Under the pieces are notes generated by a model. It saw only the letters and a list, made by a program, of their open reading frames with translations. It was not told where the DNA came from and did no database searches. 64,000 bases of DNA from Nocardioides deserti (lineage in GTDB: Bacteria > Actinomycetota > Actinomycetes > Propionibacteriales > Nocardioidaceae). The stretch lies in assembly GCF_014266025.1 (NCBI RefSeq), contig NZ_JACMYC010000004.1:1-64000 (forward strand), written 5' to 3'. This document shows positions 15,474 to 23,827 of the stretch, piece by piece. Position 1 is the stretch's first letter; each line of letters begins with the position of its first letter. Both the position numbers and the translations under genes were made by a program.

Positions 15474-15899
15474 TCAGGTCCCCACGGGAAGGGCCGCCTC
15501 GTCCATCGGGAGCGCCAGCACGTCCACATCGGTGGCCAGGTGGACCACCTCTGCCGGCAGGCCCGCGACGCGCGCCGCGGCGTACAGCATCCCGGCCCAG
15601 GCGCGGTCCTCGTCGTCGGCGTGGCCCGAGCCCGGCCGCGAGCGCAGGAACGCCACCCGCGAGCCCTCCGGCAGCGCCTCGGCGCGCAGCTGGGCGAGCA
15701 TGCCGCCGAGCTGGTCCGCGCCGTCCTCCGGCGGCGGGCCGGCGCAGTCCTCGATCTCGGTCAGGGAGGGCAGCGGCACGGAGTCGGGGCCGACGAGCAT
15801 CAGCCAGGTGCTGGTGCGCGTCCAGCCGAGGGGGTTCATGAGTGCGCGCCAGGCGCGCTCGAGGTCGGTCTGGGTCTCGATCAGGGGTGCGAAGGTCAT
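15474..15899 (-). CDS. Conserved hypothetical protein (141 residues)
   Basis: ATG 15899, in frame to TGA at 15474-15476. It reads MTFAPLIETQTDLERAWRAL, then LGWTRTSTWLMLVGPDSVPLP, EGSRVAFLRSRPGSG and a helical C-terminus. No family recognised. No signal peptide or membrane segment, so probably cytosolic and globular. The even charge pattern and coding bias support a real gene. CAGGGT seven bases before the ATG may be a -10 box. It is followed 19 bases later by the EthD-like start but has no evident link to it. Confidence 0.65.
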   Translation of the reverse strand: MTFAPLIETQTDLERAWRALMNPLGWTRTSTWLMLVGPDSVPLPSLTEIEDCAGPPPEDGADQLGGMLAQLRAEALPEGSRVAFLRSRPGSGHADDEDRAWAGMLYAAARVAGLPAEVVHLATDVDVLALPMDEAALPVGT

Positions 15900-16029
15900 G
15901 GCGCCGACCCTGCCGCCGAGCACCGGCGCTGTGCGGACGCTCGGTCGTCGCCTGTGGAGGACGCGGGGCGCGGCGGGGTTGTGGACGGAAGGTGGGCCGG
16001 CGTGGGCGCCTTCCTCGACCAGCGGGCGA

Positions 16030-16620
16030 CTACGCCCCGGGCAGGATGCCGGCGGCGCGGGCGGGGGCGGCGTACGCCTCGGCGAGGGAGGCGACCGTCT
16101 CGTGCGCATTGAGGCCGCTGGGGTTGGGGACGACCCACAGGTCGGCGCCGGCCAGCGGCTCGGGCTGGCGGCCCGGGACCGCCTTGGGGAGCGCGAAGGC
16201 GGCGCGGTAGGCGGTGATGCCGGCGACGGCGACCACGCACGGGCGGGCGCGGCGCACGGTCTCGACGAGGGCGAGCCCGCCGGCGCGGTACTCCTCGGGC
16301 GTCAGCTCGGAGGCCTTCGCGGTCGCCCGCCGCACGACGTTGGTGATGCCGATGCCGCGCGAGCGGAGGTGGTCGCGGTCCTCGTCCGACATCCCGGCCG
16401 CGGGGTCGATGCGGCGCTCGAGGATCCCGGCGAGGAACAGCGCGGGGTAGAACCGGTTGCCCGGGTGGGCGAAGTGCGTCTGCGTGGCAGCGGTCCACAG
16501 CCCCGGGTTGATGCCGACGAAGAGCAGCCGGAGGTCGGGGTCGCCGGGGCCGGGGAGGAGGTCGGGGACCTCCCGGTCGCGGTACGACTCCAGCTCCGCG
16601 CGGGTGAAGGAGCGGGCCAC
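16030..16620 (-). CDS. mug: G/U mismatch-specific DNA glycosylase (Mug/TDG family)
   Basis: 196 residues from GTG 16620. The active-site loop FVGINPGLWTA at about residues 34-44 carries the Mug/TDG asparagine, and VVPNPSGLNAH near 155-165 is the second conserved loop. TRRxx-type DNA contacts are compatible with ITNVVRRATAKASEL. Role: base excision repair removing uracil or ethenocytosine mispaired with guanine, useful in a GC-rich genome. It starts only three bases after the stop of the phosphodiester glycosidase gene, so it probably shares that transcript. Confidence 0.87.
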   Translation of the reverse strand: MARSFTRAELESYRDREVPDLLPGPGDPDLRLLFVGINPGLWTAATQTHFAHPGNRFYPALFLAGILERRIDPAAGMSDEDRDHLRSRGIGITNVVRRATAKASELTPEEYRAGGLALVETVRRARPCVVAVAGITAYRAAFALPKAVPGRQPEPLAGADLWVVPNPSGLNAHETVASLAEAYAAPARAAGILPGA

Positions 16621-16623
16621 GGG

Positions 16624-17886
16624 TCAGCCGCCGGGCGGCAGGTAGCGGACCTGGAGGCCGTTGGCGACCTGCCGGAGGTGGCCGTCGGAGGGGGTGTTGA
16701 CGACGCCGAGCCGCCCGCCGCTGCCCCGGGTGAGCATGGTGGTCGAGCCGCCGCCGTCCAGGTTGAGCGCCTCGTCGGCGCCGAGGTCGATCAGCGTCGC
16801 GGCCAGCTCGACCATCGTGGCGCCGCGGCTCCAGGTCTGCCGCCCGTCCACGACGAGCACGAGCACCTCGCCGGTGTCGCGGTCGATCCCGATCGCGGTG
16901 CGGGGGTGCATCTCGCGGTCGTCGACGACCTCGACGATGCCGTCACGGACGAGCACCTTGTTGCCGCTGATCGCCATCCGCGGTCCGCCCTGGAGCCACC
17001 AGCGCACGTCGAGCCGGGCGCCCTTGCGAAGCGTCCCGAGCGCCTTCGCCCCGGGCCCGCGACCGACGAGCAGGACGCCGCGGATCTTCTCGGCGCTCGA
17101 CAGCTTGGCCCGCGTGCGCACGACCTTGCCGCCGCGCACCAGCACCATCCGCACGTTCTTCCGCTGCCCGCTGGTCACGCGGTAGCCCGACGTCGTGCCC
17201 CACGCGGCGGTGTAGATCCCGATGCCGCCGGGCTCGACGAAGGGGGAGTTCAGGTTGGTGATCGTCCACCCCGGCCGCTGGGCGACCTTCGCCCGCAGCG
17301 CCACCTCGCCGATGTCGGCCCGCCCCTGCTTGTCGATCGAGAACGAGGAGGTCCACCCCGACCGGCGCGCGTGCAGCACACCGCGCTCGCGGTCCCGGCC
17401 GGTGCCGAGCGGTGCTCCGGTGTCGCCGATGTCGAAGAAGTCGCCGTTGACGCCGGCGACCGTGCCGGGACCGGAGTACGCCGGCGACAGCAGCGTCGGC
17501 AGCGTGGCCGTGCCCGAGATCCTCCGGGCGCCCGCGTAGTCGAGCGTGACCCCGGGGACCGACGGGTCGACGGTCAGCAGCGAGAACTGCTGGGGTCCGC
17601 GGGCGTCGACCTCGGCCCACCGGGTCAGGGTCACCCCCGGCGCCACCGCCGACCGGGTCGGGTCCGTGCGGGTCGGCGGGAGGCCGGCGAGCAGCCGCGG
17701 CACGACCGGCGCCCGCCAGCCGGGCTGGCCGTCGGAGGTGTGCTGTGGGCCGCGCTCGGCCCGCAGGTCCGGCCCGCCGCCCGGCGTACCGCCTGACGGG
17801 CCGGCTGCGGCGCCGGTGGCCCCGGTCGCGGCGAGGGCGAGGGCACAGACGAGTGCGCCGGCGGTCAGGGGGAGTCGGGAGCGCAC
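16624..17886 (-). CDS. Exported phosphodiester glycosidase (NAGPA-domain) family protein
   Basis: 420 residues from GTG 17886. A signal peptide (hydrophobic residues 7-28, Ala/Gly-rich cleavage region) indicates export. The C-terminal half is a NAGPA-like domain: GVNGDFFDIGDTGAPLG, PRTAIGIDRDTGEVLVLVVDGRQ, GADEALNLDGGGSTTML and PSDGHLRQVANGLQV. The family includes the enzyme uncovering mannose-6-phosphate and bacterial proteins acting on phosphodiester-linked sugars of wall polymers; the bacterial substrate is not known. TAGCCT seven bases upstream suggests leaderless expression. Probable operon with mug. Confidence 0.85.
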   Translation of the reverse strand: MRSRLPLTAGALVCALALAATGATGAAAGPSGGTPGGGPDLRAERGPQHTSDGQPGWRAPVVPRLLAGLPPTRTDPTRSAVAPGVTLTRWAEVDARGPQQFSLLTVDPSVPGVTLDYAGARRISGTATLPTLLSPAYSGPGTVAGVNGDFFDIGDTGAPLGTGRDRERGVLHARRSGWTSSFSIDKQGRADIGEVALRAKVAQRPGWTITNLNSPFVEPGGIGIYTAAWGTTSGYRVTSGQRKNVRMVLVRGGKVVRTRAKLSSAEKIRGVLLVGRGPGAKALGTLRKGARLDVRWWLQGGPRMAISGNKVLVRDGIVEVVDDREMHPRTAIGIDRDTGEVLVLVVDGRQTWSRGATMVELAATLIDLGADEALNLDGGGSTTMLTRGSGGRLGVVNTPSDGHLRQVANGLQVRYLPPGG

Positions 17887-17893
17887 CCGCTCA

Positions 17894-17899
17894 AGGCTA
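17894..17899 (-). promoter_or_regulatory. Leaderless-type -10 box TAGCCT for the NAGPA-domain gene
   Basis: Minus-strand TAGCCT is followed by seven bases and then GTG 17886, with no ribosome site between. Confidence 0.45.
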
Positions 17900-17905
17900 G
17901 GCCGC

Positions 17906-19471
17906 TCACCGGCCGACCACAGGGAGATGGACGATCGTGTCCTCGATCGTGACCACGCCGGGCAGCCGGGAGCCCATCAGGAGGAATGTGTCGGAGACCG
18001 GGGTGACCATGAGGTAGAGGTTCTGCCCCTTGGGCACGTCCACCGCCACCGAGGGCAGGGCCACGCGCCGCTTCTGGCCGCGGACGGGCGTGGGCTCGTT
18101 GATCGGCAGCACGTTGTTCTGCACCAGGCTCGCGTCGAGCGGGGTGCGGCCGATGGCGAGGCCGTAGAACGCGCGGTTCTGCAGGCCGAGGGCGGTCAGC
18201 TTCCCGGTGAGGTACGGCGTGCCGGCGACGCGGATCGGTCCGGCGGCGACCTGGTAGGACAGCGGAGTGCCGACGCCCTCGAGGGTGGCGACAGTGCCGA
18301 CCTTCTTCGCGGTGTCGGCGCGCGGGGAGGTGATCGTCGTGCAGCGGTCGCCGGGCGTGGCCAGGTGCATCTTCCCGAAGCCGCGCAGGCGGGTCGGCCG
18401 GCCCTTGAGCACGTGGTCGAAGAACGCGATGTTGAGCTTCTCGAAGTCGCCGCCGGCGAGCCTGCGGCTGCACGGGTCGGTGTCGGCGGTGGTGCCGGCG
18501 GGCAGGATCGCGGGCAGCACGTGGCCGCCGTTGTAGGCGACGAAGATGCTCTTCCCGCGGGCCTTCGCGGTCATCGCCTGCTGCCAGTTGCGGAAGCCCT
18601 GCTCGAGCGGGAACAGGCCGTCGGTCGTGCCCTGGCCGAGCAGCATCGGGATGTCGAGCCGACGACCCTGCTCGACGTGCCACTTCGGTCCGTTCTTGCG
18701 GAAGAACGACGCCATGTCCTCGGTGCCGGGGATCGAGCCGTCGGGCCACACGCCGAGCGCGGCGCCCTCGAGGAGCGCCTTGTAGACGTTGGCCGGAAGT
18801 GCGTCGCTGAGCAGCGAGGCGGCGCTGAGCGCGAGCGCCCACTCGGTGCGCACCACGCCGCTGGGCGCGAGGCTCTGGCCGAGGTCGTGCCAGGTGATCT
18901 GCGGGGAGAGGGCGTCGAAGACCGGCTCGCCGCGGGCGCGGAGCAGCTCGAAGGCGCCGACGTACTGGTACCCGCCGCCGTAGCTGCCGCCGATCGCACC
19001 CAGCCGCGGGTCGCCCGGTCCGTCCTGCTGCACCCACGGCAGCCGCGCGACGAGCTTCACCAGGCGCCGGACGTCGCGCCCCTCGAGGGCCGGGGCCTCG
19101 ACGTGGGCGTGGCCGCCGGAGGCGCCGAACCCGCGCTGGTCGAAGGACAGCACGCCGTACCCCGCGTCCAGCCAGGCCTGCACCTCGGGCTGGTCCGCGC
19201 GCTTCCCACCCCACCCGTGGCTGTGCATGACCATCGGGACCCGCCGCTTCCCCGCCGCCCGGGCCGGCTTGAAGACGGTGTAGCAGATCTCGACCTTCGC
19301 GGTCTCGCCCGGCTCGGGGACGCTCGTGATGCAGCCGTCGCGCGTGGTCACCGCCGCCCGCGCTGGGGCCTCGCGGCGCTGCGGGTCGGCGGCCGGGCTG
19401 CTCGGGGCAGCGGCCAGCCCGCCCGCCAGGAGCGCGAGCGTGGCGGTGAGCGTGGCAGCGGTACGGCGCAT
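17906..19471 (-). CDS. Secreted alpha/beta hydrolase, CocE/X-prolyl dipeptidyl peptidase-like (S15-type)
   Basis: 521 residues with an N-terminal signal peptide (residues 1-27, cleavage after the Ala-rich run). The hydrolase core contains VMHSHGWGGKR, YGVLSFDQRGFGASGG and the nucleophile elbow IGGSYGGGYQ (S163). An alpha-helical cap follows, then a C-terminal jelly-roll-like domain from about residue 385 (TPLSYQVAAGPIRVAGTPYLTG onward), the architecture of CocE/PepX-type enzymes. It probably cleaves an ester or peptide outside the cell; specificity unknown. AGGGA lies ahead of the ATG. Monocistronic by spacing. Confidence 0.82.
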   Translation of the reverse strand: MRRTAATLTATLALLAGGLAAAPSSPAADPQRREAPARAAVTTRDGCITSVPEPGETAKVEICYTVFKPARAAGKRRVPMVMHSHGWGGKRADQPEVQAWLDAGYGVLSFDQRGFGASGGHAHVEAPALEGRDVRRLVKLVARLPWVQQDGPGDPRLGAIGGSYGGGYQYVGAFELLRARGEPVFDALSPQITWHDLGQSLAPSGVVRTEWALALSAASLLSDALPANVYKALLEGAALGVWPDGSIPGTEDMASFFRKNGPKWHVEQGRRLDIPMLLGQGTTDGLFPLEQGFRNWQQAMTAKARGKSIFVAYNGGHVLPAILPAGTTADTDPCSRRLAGGDFEKLNIAFFDHVLKGRPTRLRGFGKMHLATPGDRCTTITSPRADTAKKVGTVATLEGVGTPLSYQVAAGPIRVAGTPYLTGKLTALGLQNRAFYGLAIGRTPLDASLVQNNVLPINEPTPVRGQKRRVALPSVAVDVPKGQNLYLMVTPVSDTFLLMGSRLPGVVTIEDTIVHLPVVGR

Positions 19472-19567
19472 GAAGTCCCTGTTCGGTCGGCGAGGCGTGT
19501 TACCGACGGGTAGAACGCGCGAGCGCGACCGAGGTCACGCCGGTCAGGGCGGCCGGCGGGAGGCCGG

Positions 19568-20320
19568 TCAGCCGCACGGGACGGCGCCGAGCAGGGCGAG
19601 ACCGCGCAGGTCACCGGTGCCGAACGACGTGCGGCCGATGTTGTCGGCGTGCATCAGCTCTGCCCGGCTCTCGACGTGCCCGAGGCCGACGACGTGCCCC
19701 AGCTCGTGGTCGAGGATCGCGGCCTGCAGGTCGAAGGCGCGCGGGCCGGCGCCGGGGGAGAGGTCGACGAAGACGTCGGTGTCGAGCACGACCATGCCGG
19801 TGCTGTAGGTCCACCGCCCGGAGGTCTCGAGGTACGCCGCGCCGCCGACGCCGGCGACGTCACCGGCGAGCTCGGGCACCTCCTCCTCATCGGCCCAGCC
19901 GATGAGCACCGGCGCGGACCGGCCGAGCGCGCCGATGCGGTCGGTGAAGTTGCGGTCGTCGGTCTGCCCGACGAAGGCGAACCGGAAGCCGGTCGCCTCC
20001 GACACGGTCGCCACGCTCCGCTCGACCAGCTGCCGCCAGTGCGCCGGCGCGCCGGCCGGGTTGACGACGTACTCGATGTCGCGGCACGGGTTCCAGCTCA
20101 CCGGCTCGTCCGAGTCGGGCTGGGTCGCGGCGAACTGGTAGCTCCCGCCGCCGGTGGGCACCGACACCGCCTCGGCCCGGCGCTGCTCGGTGCCGAGCAG
20201 CTCGCGCAGCCGGTCGCCGGTGCCGCTCGGGTCGCGCACCACCACGAGCCCGATGAGGGCGAGCACGACCAGCACGCCCGGGAGGACCGGGCCGTGCCGG
20301 CGGGGCTCCCGGTGGTCCAC
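19568..20320 (-). CDS. Membrane-anchored or secreted matrixin-type zinc metalloprotease
   Basis: About 250 residues from GTG 20320. After a short basic start, residues 13-28 form one hydrophobic segment, an anchor or uncleaved signal. The metzincin zinc motif HELGHVVGLGH sits near residues 205-215, followed by the Met-turn-like AELMHAD, so this is a catalytically competent matrixin-type domain. The text before it (SWNPCRDIEYVVNP...) resembles other actinobacterial matrixin proteins. Role: extracytoplasmic proteolysis; substrate unknown. The GTG has AGGGGG unusually close (two bases), so the exact start is uncertain. Divergent from the DNA methyltransferase. Confidence 0.82.
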   Translation of the reverse strand: MDHREPRRHGPVLPGVLVVLALIGLVVVRDPSGTGDRLRELLGTEQRRAEAVSVPTGGGSYQFAATQPDSDEPVSWNPCRDIEYVVNPAGAPAHWRQLVERSVATVSEATGFRFAFVGQTDDRNFTDRIGALGRSAPVLIGWADEEEVPELAGDVAGVGGAAYLETSGRWTYSTGMVVLDTDVFVDLSPGAGPRAFDLQAAILDHELGHVVGLGHVESRAELMHADNIGRTSFGTGDLRGLALLGAVPCG

Positions 20321-20370
20321 GACCCCCTGGTGACCGGGCGGACGTCCCGGCAATCCCGCCCCGGCGGCTC

Positions 20371-20376
20371 TAGGGT
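20371..20376 (+). promoter_or_regulatory. Leaderless-type -10 box TAGGGT for the DNA methyltransferase gene
   Basis: TAGGGT is followed by seven bases and GTG 20384, with no ribosome site. Confidence 0.45.
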
Positions 20377-20383
20377 CGGCCGC

Positions 20384-21583
20384 GTGCGGCCGTGGAACAC
20401 CTTCGTCGAGGGCGACAACCTCGACGTGCTCCGGGCGATGGCGGCCGCCGGCGAGCGGGTCGACCTGGTGTGCACCGACCCGCCGTACAACACCGGCAAC
20501 GAGTTCGCCTACCGCGACGACTTCCGCGACGGGTTCGTCGGTGCCGACGGCCGGCCGGGCAGCCGCCACGACGCGTGGGCGGCGATGGTGCGCCCGCGGC
20601 TCGAGGCGTGCCGCGACGTCCTGCGCGAGACCGGCGCGTTCTTCGTCAGCATCGACGACAACGAGGCCGCCCGGCTGCGGCTGCTGCTCGACGACGTGAT
20701 GGGGGAGCAGAACTTCCTGGCCCAGGTGGTCGTCAACCTCAACCCCAAGGGACGCCAGCTGGGCCGCGGGTTCGCGACCAGCCACGAGTACCTCCTCGTC
20801 TACGCCCGCGACGCGCGCCGCACGGTGCTCGACGCCAGCAGCGCGGAGACCGTCGACGAGCGCGACTTCCCCCTGGCGGACGAGGCGACAGGCCGGCGCT
20901 ACCGGCACCTGCCGCTGCGCAACACGAACAAGAAGTTCAACCCCGTCACCTCGCCGACCCTGCACTTCCCGGTGTGGGGCGACCCGGTCACCGGTCGGGT
21001 GGCGACGACGCCGTTCACTGGGGCCGTCGAGGTGACGCCGGTCTTCGGCGACGGCCGCCCGGCGGTCTGGCGCTGGAGCCGGCCGCTCATCGAGGAGCGT
21101 CCCGACGACCTCGTCTGCCGGGTCGTCCGCGGGCGGCGCGGGGAGCGGGTCGACGTCTTCCAGCGCGACTGGCTCGAGCGCGACGGCGGCCGCCGCAAGA
21201 AGCTGCCCACCATCTGGCTGGCCGAGGAGGTCGGCTCGACCGACACCGCCGTCGCCGAGCTCAAGGAGCTCGTCGGCCACGTCTTCGAGTCACCCAAGCC
21301 GACCGGGTTGGTACGCCGCGTGCTCGGCACGATGCCCGCCGACGCGGTCGTCCTCGACCCGTTCGCCGGCAGCGGCACCACCGGCCACGCCGTCGCTCTG
21401 GCCAACCTCGCCGACGGCGGCACCCGACGGTGCGTCTCGGTGAACTCCGCCGAGCCGACCCGTCCCGGCTCGAACGCCCACGCCGCCGGGCTGCTCACCG
21501 TCGCCGACATCACTCGCGCCCGGCTCCGCGCCGTCGACCGGCTGCTCGGGGGCGGGCTCGACGAGCGGGTCGGCTGGGGCTGA
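20384..21583 (+). CDS. Solitary site-specific DNA methyltransferase (beta-class, type III Mod-like)
   Basis: 399 residues from GTG 20384. Catalytic motif IV TDPPYNTGNEF (D32) comes before the SAM-binding motif DPFAGSGTTGHAV (about residues 325-337), the beta-class order of N6-adenine/N4-cytosine methyltransferases; DPPY favours N6-adenine. FVSIDDNEAARLRLLLDDV and NPKGRQLGRGFATSHEYLLVYA are typical of type III Mod and related enzymes. It is shorter than a normal Mod, and no Res or other nuclease gene lies nearby, so it appears to be an orphan. Recognition sequence unknown. Convergent with the next gene, six bases between stops. Confidence 0.87.
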   Translation: MRPWNTFVEGDNLDVLRAMAAAGERVDLVCTDPPYNTGNEFAYRDDFRDGFVGADGRPGSRHDAWAAMVRPRLEACRDVLRETGAFFVSIDDNEAARLRLLLDDVMGEQNFLAQVVVNLNPKGRQLGRGFATSHEYLLVYARDARRTVLDASSAETVDERDFPLADEATGRRYRHLPLRNTNKKFNPVTSPTLHFPVWGDPVTGRVATTPFTGAVEVTPVFGDGRPAVWRWSRPLIEERPDDLVCRVVRGRRGERVDVFQRDWLERDGGRRKKLPTIWLAEEVGSTDTAVAELKELVGHVFESPKPTGLVRRVLGTMPADAVVLDPFAGSGTTGHAVALANLADGGTRRCVSVNSAEPTRPGSNAHAAGLLTVADITRARLRAVDRLLGGGLDERVGWG

Positions 21584-21589
21584 GCCGGC

Positions 21590-22999
21590 TCAGGCCACGC
21601 CGGCGGCCTTCTCCAACGCCGCGACCTCGTCGTCGAGGTGGACGAGCAGCCGCTGCAGGTGCGGGACGGTGCGGCGGCAGCCGGTCACGCCGAACGCCAG
21701 CTTGTCGTCGTACGACGTGCACGTGATGTTGAGCGCCATCCCGTCGATGGGGATCGACAGCGGGTAGGTGCCGTCGAGGCGGGCGCCGTTCCAGTAGCGG
21801 GTCGTGATGGGGCCGGGGACGTTGCTGATGATGCAGTTGTACGGCGGCCGCACCAGCCCCTGCATCCGCAGCATCGGCGTGAGGATCGCCGGCGCCTGGC
21901 CGAGCGCGCTCATCGCGACGATCTGCACCGGTGTCATCGACGACAGCGCCTCCTTGCCGTCGCGCATCGAGGCGTGGATGAGGTCGAGCCGGCGGGCCGG
22001 GTCGTCGTGGTTGGTGGCGAGCTGCACCATCACGGCACCGACCGCGTTCCCGCCGTCGGGATTGGCGATGTGCGACTGCTTGGCGTTGAGGCCGACCGGC
22101 ACCATCGCGACCAGCGAGGAGTCGGGGAGCGCGTCGAGCTCGAGCAGGTAGCTGCGCAGCGCGCCGCTGCACATGGCCAGCACGACGTCGTTGAGGGTGG
22201 TGCCGGTCGCCCTGCCCACCGCGCGGAGCCGCTCGATCGGCCAGTCCTGCGCGGCGAACCGGCGGGAGCCGGTGATCCGCTGGTTGAAGATCGTGCGCGG
22301 CGCGTAGAGCGAGAGCGCCGAGGTCTCGTTGCGCAGCCCCTTGGTCAGCGTGCGGACCAGGGCGCCCGGCAGGCCGGCGGCCTCGGCGGTGAGGCCGAGC
22401 GCACTGCGCAGCGCCTGCACGGGCACCTCGGCGAGGTCGACCGGGCGGCGCTCGCGGACGCGCGGTTCGGCGCCCTCGCGCGGCCGGGCGTCCCACGGTG
22501 CGCGCATGCCGCGCTCGTCCGGGTCCTCGCTGAGCACGCTCTGCAGCAGCCGCATGGCGGAGACGCCGTCGACCAGCGAGTGGTGGACCTTGGTGTAGAG
22601 CGCGACCCGGCTGTCGTGGAGCCCCTCGATGACGTGCGCCTCCCACAGCGGGCGCTCGCGGGCGAGCCGGGTGCCGTGCAGCCGGCCGCAGAGGTCGAGC
22701 AGCTCGCGGATCCGGCCGGGCTGGGGCAGCGCGCTGTGCCGGACGTGGTGGTCGATGTCGAACTGCTCGTCCTGCTGCCACACCAGCTGGCCGGCCGTCC
22801 GCAGCGAGCGGTGGGGGCGCTTGAGGAACAGCGGCGACATCTCCGAGACGTCGCGCATGCACTCGTACATCTCGCGGGTGTACCCCGGTCCCGCGTCCGC
22901 CGGGTTCTCGAACAGCTGCAGGCCGCCGACGTGCATCGGCATGCTGCGGTTCTCGGCCATGAGGAAGGCCAACGACGTGGGGTCGATCGGAGTGACCAC
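21590..22999 (-). CDS. Wax ester synthase/diacylglycerol acyltransferase (WS/DGAT) family
   Basis: 469 residues from GTG 22999. The active-site motif HHxxxDG is present as HHSLVDG at residues 139-145, the N-terminus reads AENRSMPMHVGGLQLF, and the C-terminal NCIISNVPGPITTRYWNGA and NITCTSYDDKLAFGVTGCRR segments are standard for the family. Reaction: acyl-CoA-dependent acylation of a fatty alcohol or diacylglycerol, giving wax esters or triacylglycerol storage lipid. AAGG lies a few bases upstream. Fits the lipid-rich theme with the ACAD pair, but there is no operon link. Confidence 0.92.
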   Translation of the reverse strand: MVTPIDPTSLAFLMAENRSMPMHVGGLQLFENPADAGPGYTREMYECMRDVSEMSPLFLKRPHRSLRTAGQLVWQQDEQFDIDHHVRHSALPQPGRIRELLDLCGRLHGTRLARERPLWEAHVIEGLHDSRVALYTKVHHSLVDGVSAMRLLQSVLSEDPDERGMRAPWDARPREGAEPRVRERRPVDLAEVPVQALRSALGLTAEAAGLPGALVRTLTKGLRNETSALSLYAPRTIFNQRITGSRRFAAQDWPIERLRAVGRATGTTLNDVVLAMCSGALRSYLLELDALPDSSLVAMVPVGLNAKQSHIANPDGGNAVGAVMVQLATNHDDPARRLDLIHASMRDGKEALSSMTPVQIVAMSALGQAPAILTPMLRMQGLVRPPYNCIISNVPGPITTRYWNGARLDGTYPLSIPIDGMALNITCTSYDDKLAFGVTGCRRTVPHLQRLLVHLDDEVAALEKAAGVA

Positions 23000-23288
23000 G
23001 GAGGGCCTTTCGGTGTCGGCGGGTGCCGGGCGGCAGGGCGGAGCAGTCGGGCGGAGGGGCGGGCGGAGCAGTCAGGGGCCGAGTGTGACCCGCGGTGACG
23101 ACCGCCACAAGGGTCGGGTGCGCCGCTGGGCGGCCGGCGTCGCCGGTCGGCCCACGTGTCGTTCACAGCGCCGGCTCGCGCACGGCTGTCCACCGGTGCT
23201 CCGCGTGGGGGCCGGCACGGTCGTCGGTCCTTCCTAGCGTCGTGCTCGCACCGGAACTCGCCGGTGCAGGAACTCCTCGGGAGCAGAC

Positions 23289-23693
23289 ATGACGCAATGC
23301 AGGACGGGCCGGCAGACGCAGAAGCGGACGAACCGGTGGACGGCCGGTGTGGGTGCGATCGGCGTGGTTGCCGGGCTCGTGGTCGGCGGAGTCGCCGGCG
23401 GAGCGGCCATCGCGGCGGACGGGCCGGAGCTCGTCGGCGGCAAGAAGTACAAGCCGGTGCCGAGCACGATCGTGAGCGTGACCGGCGACAAGAAGAACGG
23501 CTTCGAGATCCGGCGCTACGACGGCAGCGAGCAGTTCCCGCCGACCGACTCCGAAGCGCGGGCGGAGTGCAACGAGTACGACACCGAGGTCGCCCGCGTG
23601 CGGTGCCGCAGCGAGGTCCGCACCTGGTACCGCGACTTGGGCGACATGAAGCGGGCGATCCACTACGCGCGGTCCTCGGCCTCGGGCTCCTGA
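23289..23693 (+). CDS. Small exported protein of unknown function
   Basis: 134 residues from ATG 23289, with GGGAG at the right distance. A basic N-terminus followed by a hydrophobic Gly/Ala/Val segment (about residues 19-43) predicts a signal peptide or single membrane anchor. The mature part contains two cysteines about 17 residues apart (ARAECNEYD, ARVRCRSEV) that could form a disulfide, and ends in a charged helix. No family recognised. The 289-base region upstream includes TAGCGT at 23235-23240, a possible -10 box with a leader of about 45 bases. Confidence 0.65.
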   Translation: MTQCRTGRQTQKRTNRWTAGVGAIGVVAGLVVGGVAGGAAIAADGPELVGGKKYKPVPSTIVSVTGDKKNGFEIRRYDGSEQFPPTDSEARAECNEYDTEVARVRCRSEVRTWYRDLGDMKRAIHYARSSASGS

Positions 23694-23814
23694 CCGTCGA
23701 GTCGCCACCTCTCGCGGGTCGAGTCGTCATTCCGGCGGGGCGAATCGCCAGCTCCGGCAGGTCGTGACGGCTGACCGCGCGGCCCGGGGGGACCATGGAC
23801 TGCGACGGCTCTGG

Positions 23815-23820
23815 CACGAT
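23815..23820 (+). promoter_or_regulatory. Weak leaderless-type -10 box CACGAT for the FUSC gene
   Basis: CACGAT lies seven bases before ATG 23828. It keeps the A2 and T6 positions of actinobacterial -10 boxes but not T1, so the call is weak. Confidence 0.3.
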
Positions 23821-23827
23821 CATCGCC

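Noticed and set aside
20384..21583. Complete type III restriction-modification system
   Set aside because: No Res-like helicase/nuclease gene lies on either side; only the methyltransferase is present.
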